Shown here: positions 1-7,658 of the stretch, one piece after another
Numbering within the stretch: position 1 is the stretch's first letter
How the letters are laid out: each line of letters starts with the position of its first letter
NCBI GenBank assembly: GCA_003550275.1
Contig: QXCW01000002.1
Coordinates: forward strand, 2,306,001 to 2,370,000
Length of the DNA: 64,000 nucleotides
Reading direction: 5' to 3'
Source: Flavobacteriaceae bacterium MAR_2010_72
GTDB lineage: Bacteria; Bacteroidota; Bacteroidia; Flavobacteriales; Flavobacteriaceae
Program-made: the position numbers and the translations under genes
The notes under the pieces: model-generated
The model's input: only the letters and a program-made list of their open reading frames with translations
Database searches by the model: none
Told to the model about the DNA's origin: nothing

Positions 1-2009
1 TCATTCCTTCATTAATTATCTATTTATACAATCAAGAACGTATTAATAATAGAGTCCTAAAGTTACGTGAGAAGATTATATTTCCACTAAATATTTTATT
101 AATTATGGTGGCTACTTATTTTGTATTTGGTAATAGTGATTTAGGTGCTACAACAAAGACTATTACATATACAAATAAAGAAGGCAAAGAAGAAACAACA
201 TTTATAACCAAAGAAGAATTTAGAACTAGTTTCCTTATTTATAATTTTGAGCCTATAACAAAAGATAGCACTAATACATGGCTAGAGTTTGGTATATCCA
301 TGCTACTTCACGAAGATTTATTGCAAAACAAAAACCTCGACCCAAAACTTTCTGGTCTAAAAAACACAGTAGATAAAGTTGATCGTGCAACAACCTTTAA
401 TGATTATTATGTGGATGGTGAATTTGAAGTCGTAGAGGGAAAATATACCATTACAACGTTTATAAGAAATAGTAAAAACGCAAAAATTATAGCTCAAGAA
501 ACTTTTAACGGTAATGATGTAATAGCCCTTATTGATGATATTACGGTTTTTGTTACTGAAAATTTTGCCTCTAATGAAATTAATGAACCTAGTTATTTAG
601 ATTTAGATGTTAAAGAATTTACAAGTAGCTCTTTAAAAGCTTTAGAATTCTACAGAAATAGTGACTATGAAAACGCTATAAAAGAAGATAGCACGTTTGC
701 TTTGGCTTATTTAAAATCTGCTCAAAGTAACCTCACATTCTCTGTGAGCAAATTTGAAGAACGAAATCTCGTAGACAAAGCTTATAAATACCGATCTAAA
801 CTTCCATTACAAAGAAGAGGAGAGACTCTTATTTTTAAAAATCTGGCTTACGATGCTTATGATAATGCTGAAGAACTCATAAAACTACAGCTTCAGGTTA
901 ACCCAAATGATCAAACTTATAACCTATTACTTTATACTCTTTATGGAAGAAGCAGAAACTTAAAAGCCTATTATGACCATGCTCTTAAATCTTATGAACA
1001 TAGCCCTAGTATAAATAATGGCTATAATTTGATTAATGCAGCACTAATTTATGAGAAATATGATGAAATTTTAAAAGAACTATCCAAAATTCAACTTTTA
1101 TTACCAGCTGACAACTATGTTTTCGCACTTAAATTCTTACCTCAATTATTTAAAGGTGATTTGGCCGCTGCGGAAAAAACATTAGCTAAAATGAAGTTGT
1201 TAAATCCTGAAGCTGAAAATCTTGTAAAAGTTTATGATAAGGCTATAACTTATTTAAGAGATCATAAAGTCACAAAAGACAAATTAAAAAAATTTGAAGG
1301 CGATTATCGATTTAATGGCAATGAACAAACCGCAAAATTATGGATAGAGAACAATAACATTTTGAGATATGTTTCAAACCAAGCTATAACACCCATGATT
1401 ATTGCTGGAGAAAACACTATTGTAGCGGGAACGGTAAATCATTTTAGAACTTGGGAAATTACATTTTTTAAGGATGATAAGAATAAGTATTACCTCTATA
1501 AATCTGAACAAAATGATTATGACAATTCTGGTATCTATTACTACTGGAAGATTGACAAAAACATTAAAAAAGCCGAAGCTTTATTTGAAGCTAAAAAACT
1601 AGATAGCGCGAAAATTGCTTATGAAATAGCTATTAAAGCCAACCCTAATCATTATTATTTAAAAGATGTACTTGCTCATATTAACTATATGAAAAGTATA
1701 GACTCTGTAACATTGCAAAATCAATTTAAAGATGTTGCAGGTACTTATGGTCCTCGAAAATTTTGGATTGAGGAAAACAAACTATTTTATAAACGTGAGC
1801 AAATAGAAAACGGACAAGTATTTCCAAAAATTGAACTCTTACCAATAAGCAAAAATCGTTATATAAACATGACTAAATTTAATTTTGGTTTCGCTTTTGA
1901 ATATGAGAACGATAAGGTCATAGGCTCTTATTCTTATGCATATAATGTAGAAGAAGAAACATGGGTTAAACATGAAAATAAAGATAATAATTTTAAGAAA
2001 AATCAATAA
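1..2009 (+). CDS. Membrane-anchored TPR protein, 5' end outside the window
   Basis: The reading frame is open from base 3 through the window edge, so the gene starts upstream; the first in-window ATG (105) lies inside a transmembrane stretch (bases about 80-135) and is not a likely start. After the membrane segment comes a FlgO/TolB-like extracytoplasmic region (about bases 280-570, ISMLLHEDLLQNKNLD), then tetratricopeptide-like helices (about 600-1270) and a second repeat block near 1560-1690. This layout is known in bacterial proteins whose missing N-terminus is a cytoplasmic signalling or DNA-binding domain; that part cannot be seen. It is the first gene of the same-strand accessory run and is followed by a palindromic element. 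A role in signalling or regulation is inference. Confidence 0.75.
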   Translation, partial: IPSLIIYLYNQERINNRVLKLREKIIFPLNILLIMVATYFVFGNSDLGATTKTITYTNKEGKEETTFITKEEFRTSFLIYNFEPITKDSTNTWLEFGISMLLHEDLLQNKNLDPKLSGLKNTVDKVDRATTFNDYYVDGEFEVVEGKYTITTFIRNSKNAKIIAQETFNGNDVIALIDDITVFVTENFASNEINEPSYLDLDVKEFTSSSLKALEFYRNSDYENAIKEDSTFALAYLKSAQSNLTFSVSKFEERNLVDKAYKYRSKLPLQRRGETLIFKNLAYDAYDNAEELIKLQLQVNPNDQTYNLLLYTLYGRSRNLKAYYDHALKSYEHSPSINNGYNLINAALIYEKYDEILKELSKIQLLLPADNYVFALKFLPQLFKGDLAAAEKTLAKMKLLNPEAENLVKVYDKAITYLRDHKVTKDKLKKFEGDYRFNGNEQTAKLWIENNNILRYVSNQAITPMIIAGENTIVAGTVNHFRTWEITFFKDDKNKYYLYKSEQNDYDNSGIYYYWKIDKNIKKAEALFEAKKLDSAKIAYEIAIKANPNHYYLKDVLAHINYMKSIDSVTLQNQFKDVAGTYGPRKFWIEENKLFYKREQIENGQVFPKIELLPISKNRYINMTKFNFGFAFEYENDKVIGSYSYAYNVEEETWVKHENKDNNFKKNQ

Positions 2010-2014
2010 AAAAT

Positions 2015-2150
2015 TACTGCAAAAACCTGCTATAGTTCATTATGGTTTTGTACCAAACCAAAGTTTAGTATATTTAATACGGCTGATTTCTATAGATGAA
2101 AATCCTGTGAAATTTATCCACAACGAAATCATAGCCTAGGTCGTTATGCA
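2015..2150 (+). repeat. attC-like palindromic intergenic element, copy 1
   Basis: Left arm TGCAAAAACCTGCTATAGTT (from 2018) pairs imperfectly with the reverse complement of the right arm, ATCATAGCCTAGGTCGTTA (2129-2147). The interior contains GTACCAAACCA, also found in copies 8 and 12. It lies between the stop of the TPR gene and the cytochrome gene. Assignment to the family is by eye. Confidence 0.6.
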
Positions 2151-2198
2151 TGTTTCAGGACAAGACATTTTGGAAAACTGTAAATCAAAGCAAAGTCT

Positions 2199-2615
2199 AT
2201 GAAGAAATTGACAAATCGGATTTTGATAATCTCATGCGGATTTTTGATTTCGATAATCGGAATTTCTTACTTTTTATACAGTTTTAAAGAGCCAAAAACC
2301 TTGGGCTGCGGAACAGAATCACCAGAATTTGGTTGCGGTACATCTTTAACCGACTTGACAGAAAGCGCAAAAATGGGAAAGCAGATTTTTAATATTAATT
2401 GCGCTGCGTGTCATATGTTAAATAAAAATATGACAGGACCAGCTTTAGCAAAAACGGACTCTACTCTACTCTGGAATTGGATGACCTTAAATAATCTAAA
2501 AATTGATAGTACAAAATTCAGCGAAATGGGAATAGATTACCATAAAAACCTTTGGGGAAAAACACTAAATTCAACTGAAATAAACGGACTTTACGAATAT
2601 ATAAATGCGGAATAA
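2199..2615 (+). CDS. Small membrane-anchored c-type cytochrome
   Basis: A 138-residue protein with an N-terminal hydrophobic segment (residues about 8-28) that would anchor or export it, followed by a class I cytochrome c domain. The haem-binding motif CAACH is at residues 68-72, with the usual G-P-A-L just after it (80-83). Methionines near 106 could be the distal haem ligand, but this is not certain. It probably carries electrons in the periplasm or at the outer face of the inner membrane. Two Cys-Gly pairs at 37-38 and 46-47 precede the domain and are unusual. It sits alone between two palindromic elements, so its redox partner is unknown. Confidence 0.85.
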   Translation: MKKLTNRILIISCGFLISIIGISYFLYSFKEPKTLGCGTESPEFGCGTSLTDLTESAKMGKQIFNINCAACHMLNKNMTGPALAKTDSTLLWNWMTLNNLKIDSTKFSEMGIDYHKNLWGKTLNSTEINGLYEYINAE

Positions 2616-2620
2616 AAAAA

Positions 2621-2767
2621 CTACGTACAACACCGGATATAGTTCATTGCTTCTGACTTTCCTCGCGGAAAGTCCTCGCAAATTTGCTATCTTCGGTTTT
2701 GCTGCCGCCAGATCGCTACGCTCGTGTCACGCAACGAAACCATAGCCAAACCCGTTAGCTGTAATTT
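2621..2767 (+). repeat. attC-like palindromic element, copy 2
   Basis: Left arm CTACGTACAACACCGGATAT then AGTTCATTGC; right arm GCAACGAAACCATAGCC (2731-2747) then AACCCGTTAGCTG. The arms pair with a few bulges. An inner inverted repeat GACTTTCC/GGAAAGTC (about 2656-2673) forms a second hairpin. It ends 6 bp before the ankyrin gene start. Confidence 0.75.
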
Positions 2768-2772
2768 GAAAA

Positions 2773-3516
2773 ATGGACTATCAAAAAGAAATAATTACTC
2801 AAATTGAACTTCATTCTGTTGAAGGAATTAAAGACTGTTTCCTAAATGGAGTTAACCCAAATGACACTTTTAGAGAGGAACCGCTAATTAATGAACTGAC
2901 CAGTGAATATTTACGTAGTCCCAGATTTAAAGAATGTGTAAAAGTATTTGTGGAATTTGGGTTGGAATTTAAAGATAATACTCTTCTTGCTGTTTTATTG
3001 GACGATTCAAATAAACTTAAGAATATTATTAAAGAAAATCCGCATATTGTCAAAGAAAAGTACTCTTTGCGATGTGCATACACCAATTTATTCAATGCTT
3101 CATTACTACATATTTGTGCGGAATTTAATCATCTAAATTGCGCAAAAGTTTTAGTGGAAAATGGAGCGGATGTTAATGCCATAGCTGGAATTGACGAAAA
3201 CGGATTTGGAGGGCAAACACCTATCTTTCATACTGTGAATCAGAATATGAATCAATCCATTGAAATGTTAGATTTTCTATTGTCAAACTCGGCCGATTTA
3301 TCTATAAATATAAAGGGATTGATTTGGGGAAAAGGTTATGACTGGGAAACTTTTATTCCTGCAATTAACCCAATTAGCTATGCGATGATGGGATTATTAC
3401 CACAAATGCATCGCAATGAAAAAACCATAGCAGAAATCGTATCTAAATTACTCAAGCACGAATTCGAAATTGATTATCAACCTAAAAACATCCCGAATAA
3501 ATATCTGAATAATTAA
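2773..3516 (+). CDS. Ankyrin-repeat protein
   Basis: A 247-residue soluble protein without a signal peptide. Residues about 106-140 (SLLHICAEFNHLNCAKVLVE followed by NGADVNA) are a clear ankyrin repeat, and about 149-178 a second (QTPIFHTVNQ ... LLSNSADL); flanking segments look like degenerate repeats. Ankyrin repeats mediate protein binding; the partner is unknown and no catalytic domain is visible. The gene starts directly after copy 2 of the palindromic element and ends just before copy 3, so it is a single-gene unit. Function beyond protein interaction cannot be stated. Confidence 0.8.
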   Translation: MDYQKEIITQIELHSVEGIKDCFLNGVNPNDTFREEPLINELTSEYLRSPRFKECVKVFVEFGLEFKDNTLLAVLLDDSNKLKNIIKENPHIVKEKYSLRCAYTNLFNASLLHICAEFNHLNCAKVLVENGADVNAIAGIDENGFGGQTPIFHTVNQNMNQSIEMLDFLLSNSADLSINIKGLIWGKGYDWETFIPAINPISYAMMGLLPQMHRNEKTIAEIVSKLLKHEFEIDYQPKNIPNKYLNN

Positions 3517-3519
3517 AAA

Positions 3520-3534
3520 CTACAGCTAACAAAG
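3520..3534 (+). repeat. attC-like element copy 3, left piece (split by IS110)
   Basis: CTACAGCTAACAAAG follows the ankyrin gene and matches the start of the other left arms (GCTAACA or GCACAACA). The rest of the arm resumes at 4732 with AGATGTGTATAATTCATAAG. Joining the two pieces over a shared AG restores a left arm of the same length (24 bases after GCTAAC) as the right arm at 4821-4856. Confidence 0.7.
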
Positions 3535-3570
3535 AACTGAGCTAAAAAACAAGTAATATTAAACTAATTT

Positions 3571-4524
3571 TTAAACAAAGTTTTCATTGTATGGCATTCC
3601 AGATTTAGCAATTGCAAAAGCCTGTTTTAATAGTTTATTGCACACTGCCAGCATCGCTAGTTTTTTGCTTTTTCCTTGAGCCACAATACGCTCATACAAC
3701 TCTCGACAGGCCTTATTATATTGACAGGCCGTAAAACTGCTCAAGAACAATTGGTTCCTTAATTTCCTGTTCCCTATTTTGCTTATCCGACTTCGTCCGC
3801 GAACACTACTGCCCGATTGCCTTATGGTGGGTGTAATGCCTGCATAGCAGCACAATTGTTTTGAGTTTTCAAACTTTGAAAAGCCATCTGTGAACACGAC
3901 CAATAAAATTGCCGCTTTTTCCCCAATACCTGGAATGGTCTTTAAAAGCCGCAATTGTTCCTGTTGCTCTTCTTTTACCAAGGCTATCAATCGGGCTTCC
4001 AAAAGTGCCAGTTCCTTGTTCAATTGCTTTACCGTTCTGCTCAATGAGCGATAGACCGCTTTTGAGGGGATCCCCAAAACCTGTTCTCCGTCCAATTTGT
4101 TCTTCATGGCCGTACGGTGCTTTACATAGGTATCCATCAAACGAAGCAACTGCAAACATTCCGCTTGGTTCTTGTCCTTTGCCGTATAAAGCGGCACGTC
4201 ATTGTTAAGGGCATATTCACAGATGGATCTTGCATCGCTCTTATCTGTTTTTACCTTCGATAGTTTCATCTGGATAAAACGCTTTACCGATAAAGGGTTT
4301 ACTACCGAAACAACATAGCCTTTTTCATATAGATATTGTGCCAGACAATAGTGGTAATAGCCCGTAGCCTCCATGACCACCAAGCTGTCCTTTGATAGTT
4401 TTTTAATGAATTGCTTAAATCCCTTTTCATTGTTTGCAAACTGGTGATGTCCCAATTCCAGACCATAAACATCAAATACGTCTTTGCTGATGTCTATTCC
4501 AAAATATTCTGTATTTTTATTCAT
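3571..4524 (-). CDS. IS110-family transposase (DEDD RuvC-like plus Transposase_20)
   Basis: About 317 residues from the ATG at 4524; a GTG eight codons upstream is less likely because IS110 transposases usually begin just before the YFGIDISKD motif. The N-terminal RuvC-like domain has GIDISK, VVMEATGYY and KTDKSDARSI, giving the four acidic catalytic residues. The C-terminal domain has the helix-hairpin-helix TIPGIGEKAA, then FSKFENSKQLCCYAGITP, and the conserved catalytic-serine region SGSSVRGRSRISK of the IS116/IS110/IS902 family. It appears full length and intact. It would catalyse RNA-guided recombination of the element; activity is inferred from intact motifs only. Confidence 0.93.
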   Translation of the reverse strand: MNKNTEYFGIDISKDVFDVYGLELGHHQFANNEKGFKQFIKKLSKDSLVVMEATGYYHYCLAQYLYEKGYVVSVVNPLSVKRFIQMKLSKVKTDKSDARSICEYALNNDVPLYTAKDKNQAECLQLLRLMDTYVKHRTAMKNKLDGEQVLGIPSKAVYRSLSRTVKQLNKELALLEARLIALVKEEQQEQLRLLKTIPGIGEKAAILLVVFTDGFSKFENSKQLCCYAGITPTIRQSGSSVRGRSRISKIGNRKLRNQLFLSSFTACQYNKACRELYERIVAQGKSKKLAMLAVCNKLLKQAFAIAKSGMPYNENFV

Positions 4525-4564
4525 AAGAACTGAATTTTGAAAGGACACTCTACTTTGCTTTCAA

Positions 4565-4690
4565 CAACTTGAAAACGAGATCTAGGTCTCACAGAACTGA
4601 ACGAAATAAAAGTAGAAAAGAGAGGGGATTATCAATGTTGCCGAAGTCTAGAGCTTCACCGTGTATACTAACCTTAATCCTCTCTTTTGT
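4565..4690 (-). ncRNA. Candidate IS110 bridge RNA
   Basis: On the transposase strand, AAAAGAGAGGATTA (from 4688) pairs with TAATCCCCTCTCTTTT (ending 4616) to close a hairpin whose internal loop contains TATACAC (4661-4667), identical to the target flank at 4736-4742. Further 3' a second stem region (GAGACCTAGATCTC, about 4577-4590) is preceded by TCAGTTCT (4593-4600), identical to the element end at 3533-3540. The order, target-like loop then donor-like loop upstream of the transposase, matches the known IS621 bridge RNA. Transcript ends are not determined. Confidence 0.55.
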
Positions 4691-4731
4691 TCTTTCTGGT
4701 TATCTAATAAATTTAATGAATTGTAAACTTA

Positions 4732-4856
4732 AGATGTGTATAATTCATAAGGGTTTCAGAGGTTTTCGAGCGTTTTCACCCGCATCAATTTTGGGTGGTA
4801 ACTTGATAGGTTTGAAGTCCGCAATCCCTTACAAAATCATTCACCCAACGTTAGCC
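4732..4856 (+). repeat. attC-like element copy 3, right piece
   Basis: It resumes the interrupted left arm (ATGTGTATAATTCATAAGGG, 4734-4753) and ends with the right arm CCCTTACAAAATCATT ... CCCAACGTTAGCC (4826-4856). An inner pair TTTTCACCCGCATC / ATTTTGGGTGG lies between. The next gene starts 26 bp further on. Confidence 0.7.
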
Positions 4857-4881
4857 TTCATTATGAATGACCTCTGAACAA

Positions 4882-5643
4882 ATGATAAAATTTTTTAGAA
4901 AAATTAGACAAAAATTGCTGACTAAAAATAAGTTTAGCAAGTATTTGCTTTATGCCATCGGCGAAATCTTGTTGGTGGTGATTGGAATATTGCTTGCTTT
5001 ACAAATTAATAATTGGAATACCAGTAACCAAGAAACGAAAGAACTTCACAATCATCTTAAAAATATAAAGAATAATTTACAAGCTGATCTAATAGGCATT
5101 AAAGAGATTAGTATATTCAGAGACTCGTCTTCTTCTTATTCAATAAATTTCTTGAGATTAACTCAAAAGGAAAAGATCACAATTGAGGATTTATATTCGA
5201 CGGTATCAAAATATGACGTCTTTGTCGATAACTATTTTAAACCTCGTAAAAGTGGGTTTGAAACTTTAAAAAATTCAGGATATATTGGAAAATTGAGCGG
5301 AACCAAAATTGAAATAAAACTTAACGATTATTACTATATAATTGATAAAATTTCTGAATACGAAGAGAGTCTTAATAATACAGTAGAGTCCTTAGAAATT
5401 ATCGCACATGCTGATAATAACAAGATTCGCCTGTTTGATATTTACAATGAAGTAAAAAAAGATGTCTCAAATTTTAACTTGTATCAAAACGAAATTAAGG
5501 AACTGATTAATCACCCAAGCCGAAAAGGGGCAAATCTAAGAAACAGCGATAACGAAGAACTTCTTCAGTTTTATTCGCAAATTGAACAAATCGCTAATGA
5601 CTTAATGTCAGAAATAGATAAAGCAATAAATAATAGCAATTGA
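4882..5643 (+). CDS. DUF6090-family membrane protein (paralogue 1)
   Basis: About 253 residues. The start is placed at ATG 4882 because both paralogues downstream also begin MIKFFRKIR; an ATG at 4867 would add five unshared residues. After a basic N-terminus, one transmembrane helix (residues about 21-42, AIGEILLVVIGILLALQI) ends in the family hallmark NNWN; the rest is helical and predicted outside the cytoplasm. DUF6090 proteins are frequent in Flavobacteriia and have no known function. It occupies its own unit between palindromic elements 3 and 4. The C-terminal part shares little with the other two copies. Confidence 0.85.
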   Translation: MIKFFRKIRQKLLTKNKFSKYLLYAIGEILLVVIGILLALQINNWNTSNQETKELHNHLKNIKNNLQADLIGIKEISIFRDSSSSYSINFLRLTQKEKITIEDLYSTVSKYDVFVDNYFKPRKSGFETLKNSGYIGKLSGTKIEIKLNDYYYIIDKISEYEESLNNTVESLEIIAHADNNKIRLFDIYNEVKKDVSNFNLYQNEIKELINHPSRKGANLRNSDNEELLQFYSQIEQIANDLMSEIDKAINNSN

Positions 5644-5652
5644 AAATAGTAG

Positions 5653-5795
5653 TAACGAAAGGCTAACAACATTTGTGCTTTATAATAACCAACCATTAAC
5701 CAATGATATTATCGAGCCAAAAATTATATAGTAAATCAAATGTCCAGTGGACATTTGGGCGAGATAGCGCTTACGCGCATATAAATGTTTAAATT
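5653..5795 (+). repeat. attC-like palindromic element, copy 4
   Basis: It begins AACGAAAGGCTAACAACATT and ends GCGCATATAAATGTTTAAAT, arms that pair through AACATTT. It contains a perfect inner palindrome AAATGTCCAgTGGACATTT (5738-5756). The outer arms are more diverged than in other copies. Confidence 0.55.
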
Positions 5796-5800
5796 AGATT

Positions 5801-6514
5801 ATGATTAAGTTCTTTAGAAAAATTAGACGAAAAATGCTTACCGAAAATAAATTTAGTAAGTATTTATTGTATGCCATTGGAGAAATTTTGCTTGTAGTCA
5901 TTGGAATATTAATTGCGTTGCAAATTAACAATTGGAATGAGTGGAGCAAGGATCGAGTGAAAGAAAAGGAGGTTTTGGTAAACCTTGCGGAAAATTTTGA
6001 ACTCAATATTGAAGCCCTTGAATCTGATATTGAACGTCTTTTAAAGTTTAACATGTCATCTAGGATTGTTCTTAATGTTTTGGATAATCAACAACCCTTT
6101 ACTGACAGTCTGGCTACACACTTTCACTGGGCGCGATTACCAAAAACAAATTTGAGCTTGTCCCAATCTGGGTATGAGCAATACAAAAACATAGGTTACG
6201 GCATTATTTTAGACAAACCCATAAGTAAGGAAATCATTGATTTTTTTGAATCCACTTTACCGACTTGGTTTAACGATTATACCCAAGTAAATGCTCCTTA
6301 TGTACCGTTTATTGATCATCATGTGCCTTTATTCATCTATAAACGTGAAAGCTTAATTCCTATTAATATGGATCAACTTTATGAGGACGATTACTACTTG
6401 GGTTGGATGAGGGCGTATATGGAAGGAAGGAATACCCTGATTGAGATAGAAAGCAAATTTATAAAGGAGAATCAGAGAGTTCTTAAACTCATCAAAGATC
6501 AATTAAATAAATAA
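5801..6514 (+). CDS. DUF6090-family membrane protein (paralogue 2)
   Basis: 237 residues beginning MIKFFRKIRRKML, with the same single transmembrane helix (about 22-42) and NNWNE hallmark as its neighbours. The downstream region is helical with no recognised catalytic motif. The first 45 residues are nearly identical to paralogue 1 while the rest diverges strongly, suggesting that the membrane anchor is constrained and the outer part varies. Its stop is followed directly by AACGAAAGCACAACA, the usual entry into a palindromic element. Function unknown. Confidence 0.85.
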   Translation: MIKFFRKIRRKMLTENKFSKYLLYAIGEILLVVIGILIALQINNWNEWSKDRVKEKEVLVNLAENFELNIEALESDIERLLKFNMSSRIVLNVLDNQQPFTDSLATHFHWARLPKTNLSLSQSGYEQYKNIGYGIILDKPISKEIIDFFESTLPTWFNDYTQVNAPYVPFIDHHVPLFIYKRESLIPINMDQLYEDDYYLGWMRAYMEGRNTLIEIESKFIKENQRVLKLIKDQLNK

Positions 6515-6724
6515 CGAAAGCACAACAGGGTGTATAGTTCATGCTAACGCCTGAACTTCAATTATTATTTCTATCTTTAAACAAACAGTATGATTTCTCA
6601 CAAAAAATGCGAAACACAGCCTCGCTCCTTTTTTCCATCGGATTTTTCACCACAAGTGGTTCATCCAAAGCGAAACTCGCTTCTGCTGAAAATCCGCACG
6701 AAACCGTACACGAACTCGTTGGCA
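6513..6724 (+). repeat. attC-like palindromic element, copy 5 (long form)
   Basis: Left arm AACGAAAGCACAACAGGGTG TATAGTTCATGC; right arm GCACGAAACCGTACACGAAC then TCGTTGGC. An inner pair GGATTTTTC (6641 area) / GAAAATCC (6688 area) forms the second stem. It also contains TTATTTCTATCTTTAAA (about 6565), close to the promoter-like stretch before paralogue 3, which suggests the remains of a lost unit. Short open frames here have no family resemblance and are not called. Confidence 0.65.
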
Positions 6725-6768
6725 TTAATATTACCGGATAAAAAAACAATAGATATAATAAAATATAA

Positions 6769-7317
6769 ATGAAAGCAAAAACCCTAAAATTGATCCTTAT
6801 AATTGGACTCCTAGTATTTAGCTACAATTCCTATTCTCAAACGAATACTGATAGCATACAAAAAAAGAATGTAGATACATCAATGGTTAAAATGGAAAAA
6901 AAACTAAAGTTTGGATGTGGCTTCGGTCTTAATTTTGTTGGAGGAACGAATATTAGTATATCTCCAAATTTAACTTATAACGTAAGTAATAAAGTTTCTT
7001 TCGGATTTGGAATACAATGGAATTATCTCGATCTAAAGGACATTCAGAGCACAACGTCTTATGGCGCAAACACAGGTTTTCATTTTAAACCTTCACAAAA
7101 AATAGCGACATTACTAGAATTTGCTCAATTAAGGGTTTCCACTAAATCAGAGCTTAATGATAGCGAAAGAAACTATTGGGATTCTGCATTATTTGTAGGA
7201 GCAGGATATAATATTACAAAAAAAATAAGTATTGGCGCCAAATACAATTTTTTATATAAAGAAGACGAAAGTATTTATTCCAGTCCAATAATTCCGTTTG
7301 TCAATATTTCCTTTTAA
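6769..7317 (+). CDS. Small outer-membrane beta-barrel protein
   Basis: 182 residues with a type I signal peptide (residues 1-24, cleavage after SYSQ) and a C-terminal domain of alternating hydrophobic strands (residues about 45-182) ending in a terminal phenylalanine (VNISF), the usual barrel-assembly signal. This fits the short porin-like beta-barrel superfamily common in Bacteroidota. No ligand can be assigned. It follows palindromic element 5 and is the intact gene of that unit. Confidence 0.75.
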   Translation: MKAKTLKLILIIGLLVFSYNSYSQTNTDSIQKKNVDTSMVKMEKKLKFGCGFGLNFVGGTNISISPNLTYNVSNKVSFGFGIQWNYLDLKDIQSTTSYGANTGFHFKPSQKIATLLEFAQLRVSTKSELNDSERNYWDSALFVGAGYNITKKISIGAKYNFLYKEDESIYSSPIIPFVNISF

Positions 7318-7339
7318 TATTTAAATTTCAAATAAATAG

Positions 7340-7540
7340 ATTAAGTCAGAAAAAGTATATAAGTATGGAGAATTAGTTCAGTATGCACAAGAAAAATATG
7401 CACGAACAGACCAAGGTGCTACGATTGTGAGAAGTACACAACACTACAAATATTACGATTCATGGCATTATGATAGTGCTGGGTACATAGATTTAGGAGA
7501 AAAGTGTGCAGAAACTATTTATTCATTGATCGAAAAATAA
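7340..7540 (+). pseudogene. C-terminal remnant of a sialate O-acetylesterase-like (SGNH) hydrolase
   Basis: About 66 codons are open from 7340 to a stop at 7540, with no start codon and an in-frame stop just upstream. The residues AQEKYARTDQGATIVRSTQ and the DSWHYDSAGYIDLGEK motif, containing the catalytic-type Asp/His of SGNH esterases, match the end of that family. The rest of the gene is missing. It is followed by palindromic element 6, so it is a decayed unit of the array. Confidence 0.6.
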
Positions 7541-7544
7541 ACAG

Positions 7545-7599
7545 GTTACAACATTGCATAAGTATCATTAAAACGACCGCTTATACTGAACCGTTGTGC
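7545..7599 (+). repeat. attC-like palindromic element, copy 6 (compact form)
   Basis: Only about 55 bp: TTACAACATTGCATAAGTAT, then TTAAAACGACCG, then CTTATACTGAACCGTTGTGC. The arms pair through ACAAC and ATAAG. It is very similar in layout to copy 10, so the inner hairpin seen in long copies is dispensable. Confidence 0.75.
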
Positions 7600-7658
7600 T
7601 TCCTTATCTGAAGTCCCAAATTCAATTATTAGTCTATCTTTAGAGAAACTAACCGCTA

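Larger units (their letters stand above)
3535..4733 (-). mobile_element. IS110-family insertion sequence inside a palindromic element
   Basis: The element is about 1.2 kb and encodes one DEDD transposase. There are no terminal inverted repeats, as expected for IS110. The ends are set by a shared AAGA at 3532-3535 and 4731-4734; on the transposase strand this is TCTT, containing the CT core dinucleotide known for IS621-type elements. Removing the element rebuilds an uninterrupted attC-like palindrome. About 200 bp of non-coding DNA precedes the transposase and about 40 bp follows it, an IS110-group arrangement with the bridge RNA upstream. Confidence 0.8.

Noticed and set aside
4569-4877. 102-codon plus-strand frame between the transposase and DUF6090
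   Set aside because: It spans the bridge-RNA region, the IS end and the palindromic element, so it is chance.
6541-6772. Overlapping frames of about 60 codons inside element 5
   Set aside because: They lie in the arms and interior of the palindrome and change frame across it; no recognisable protein.
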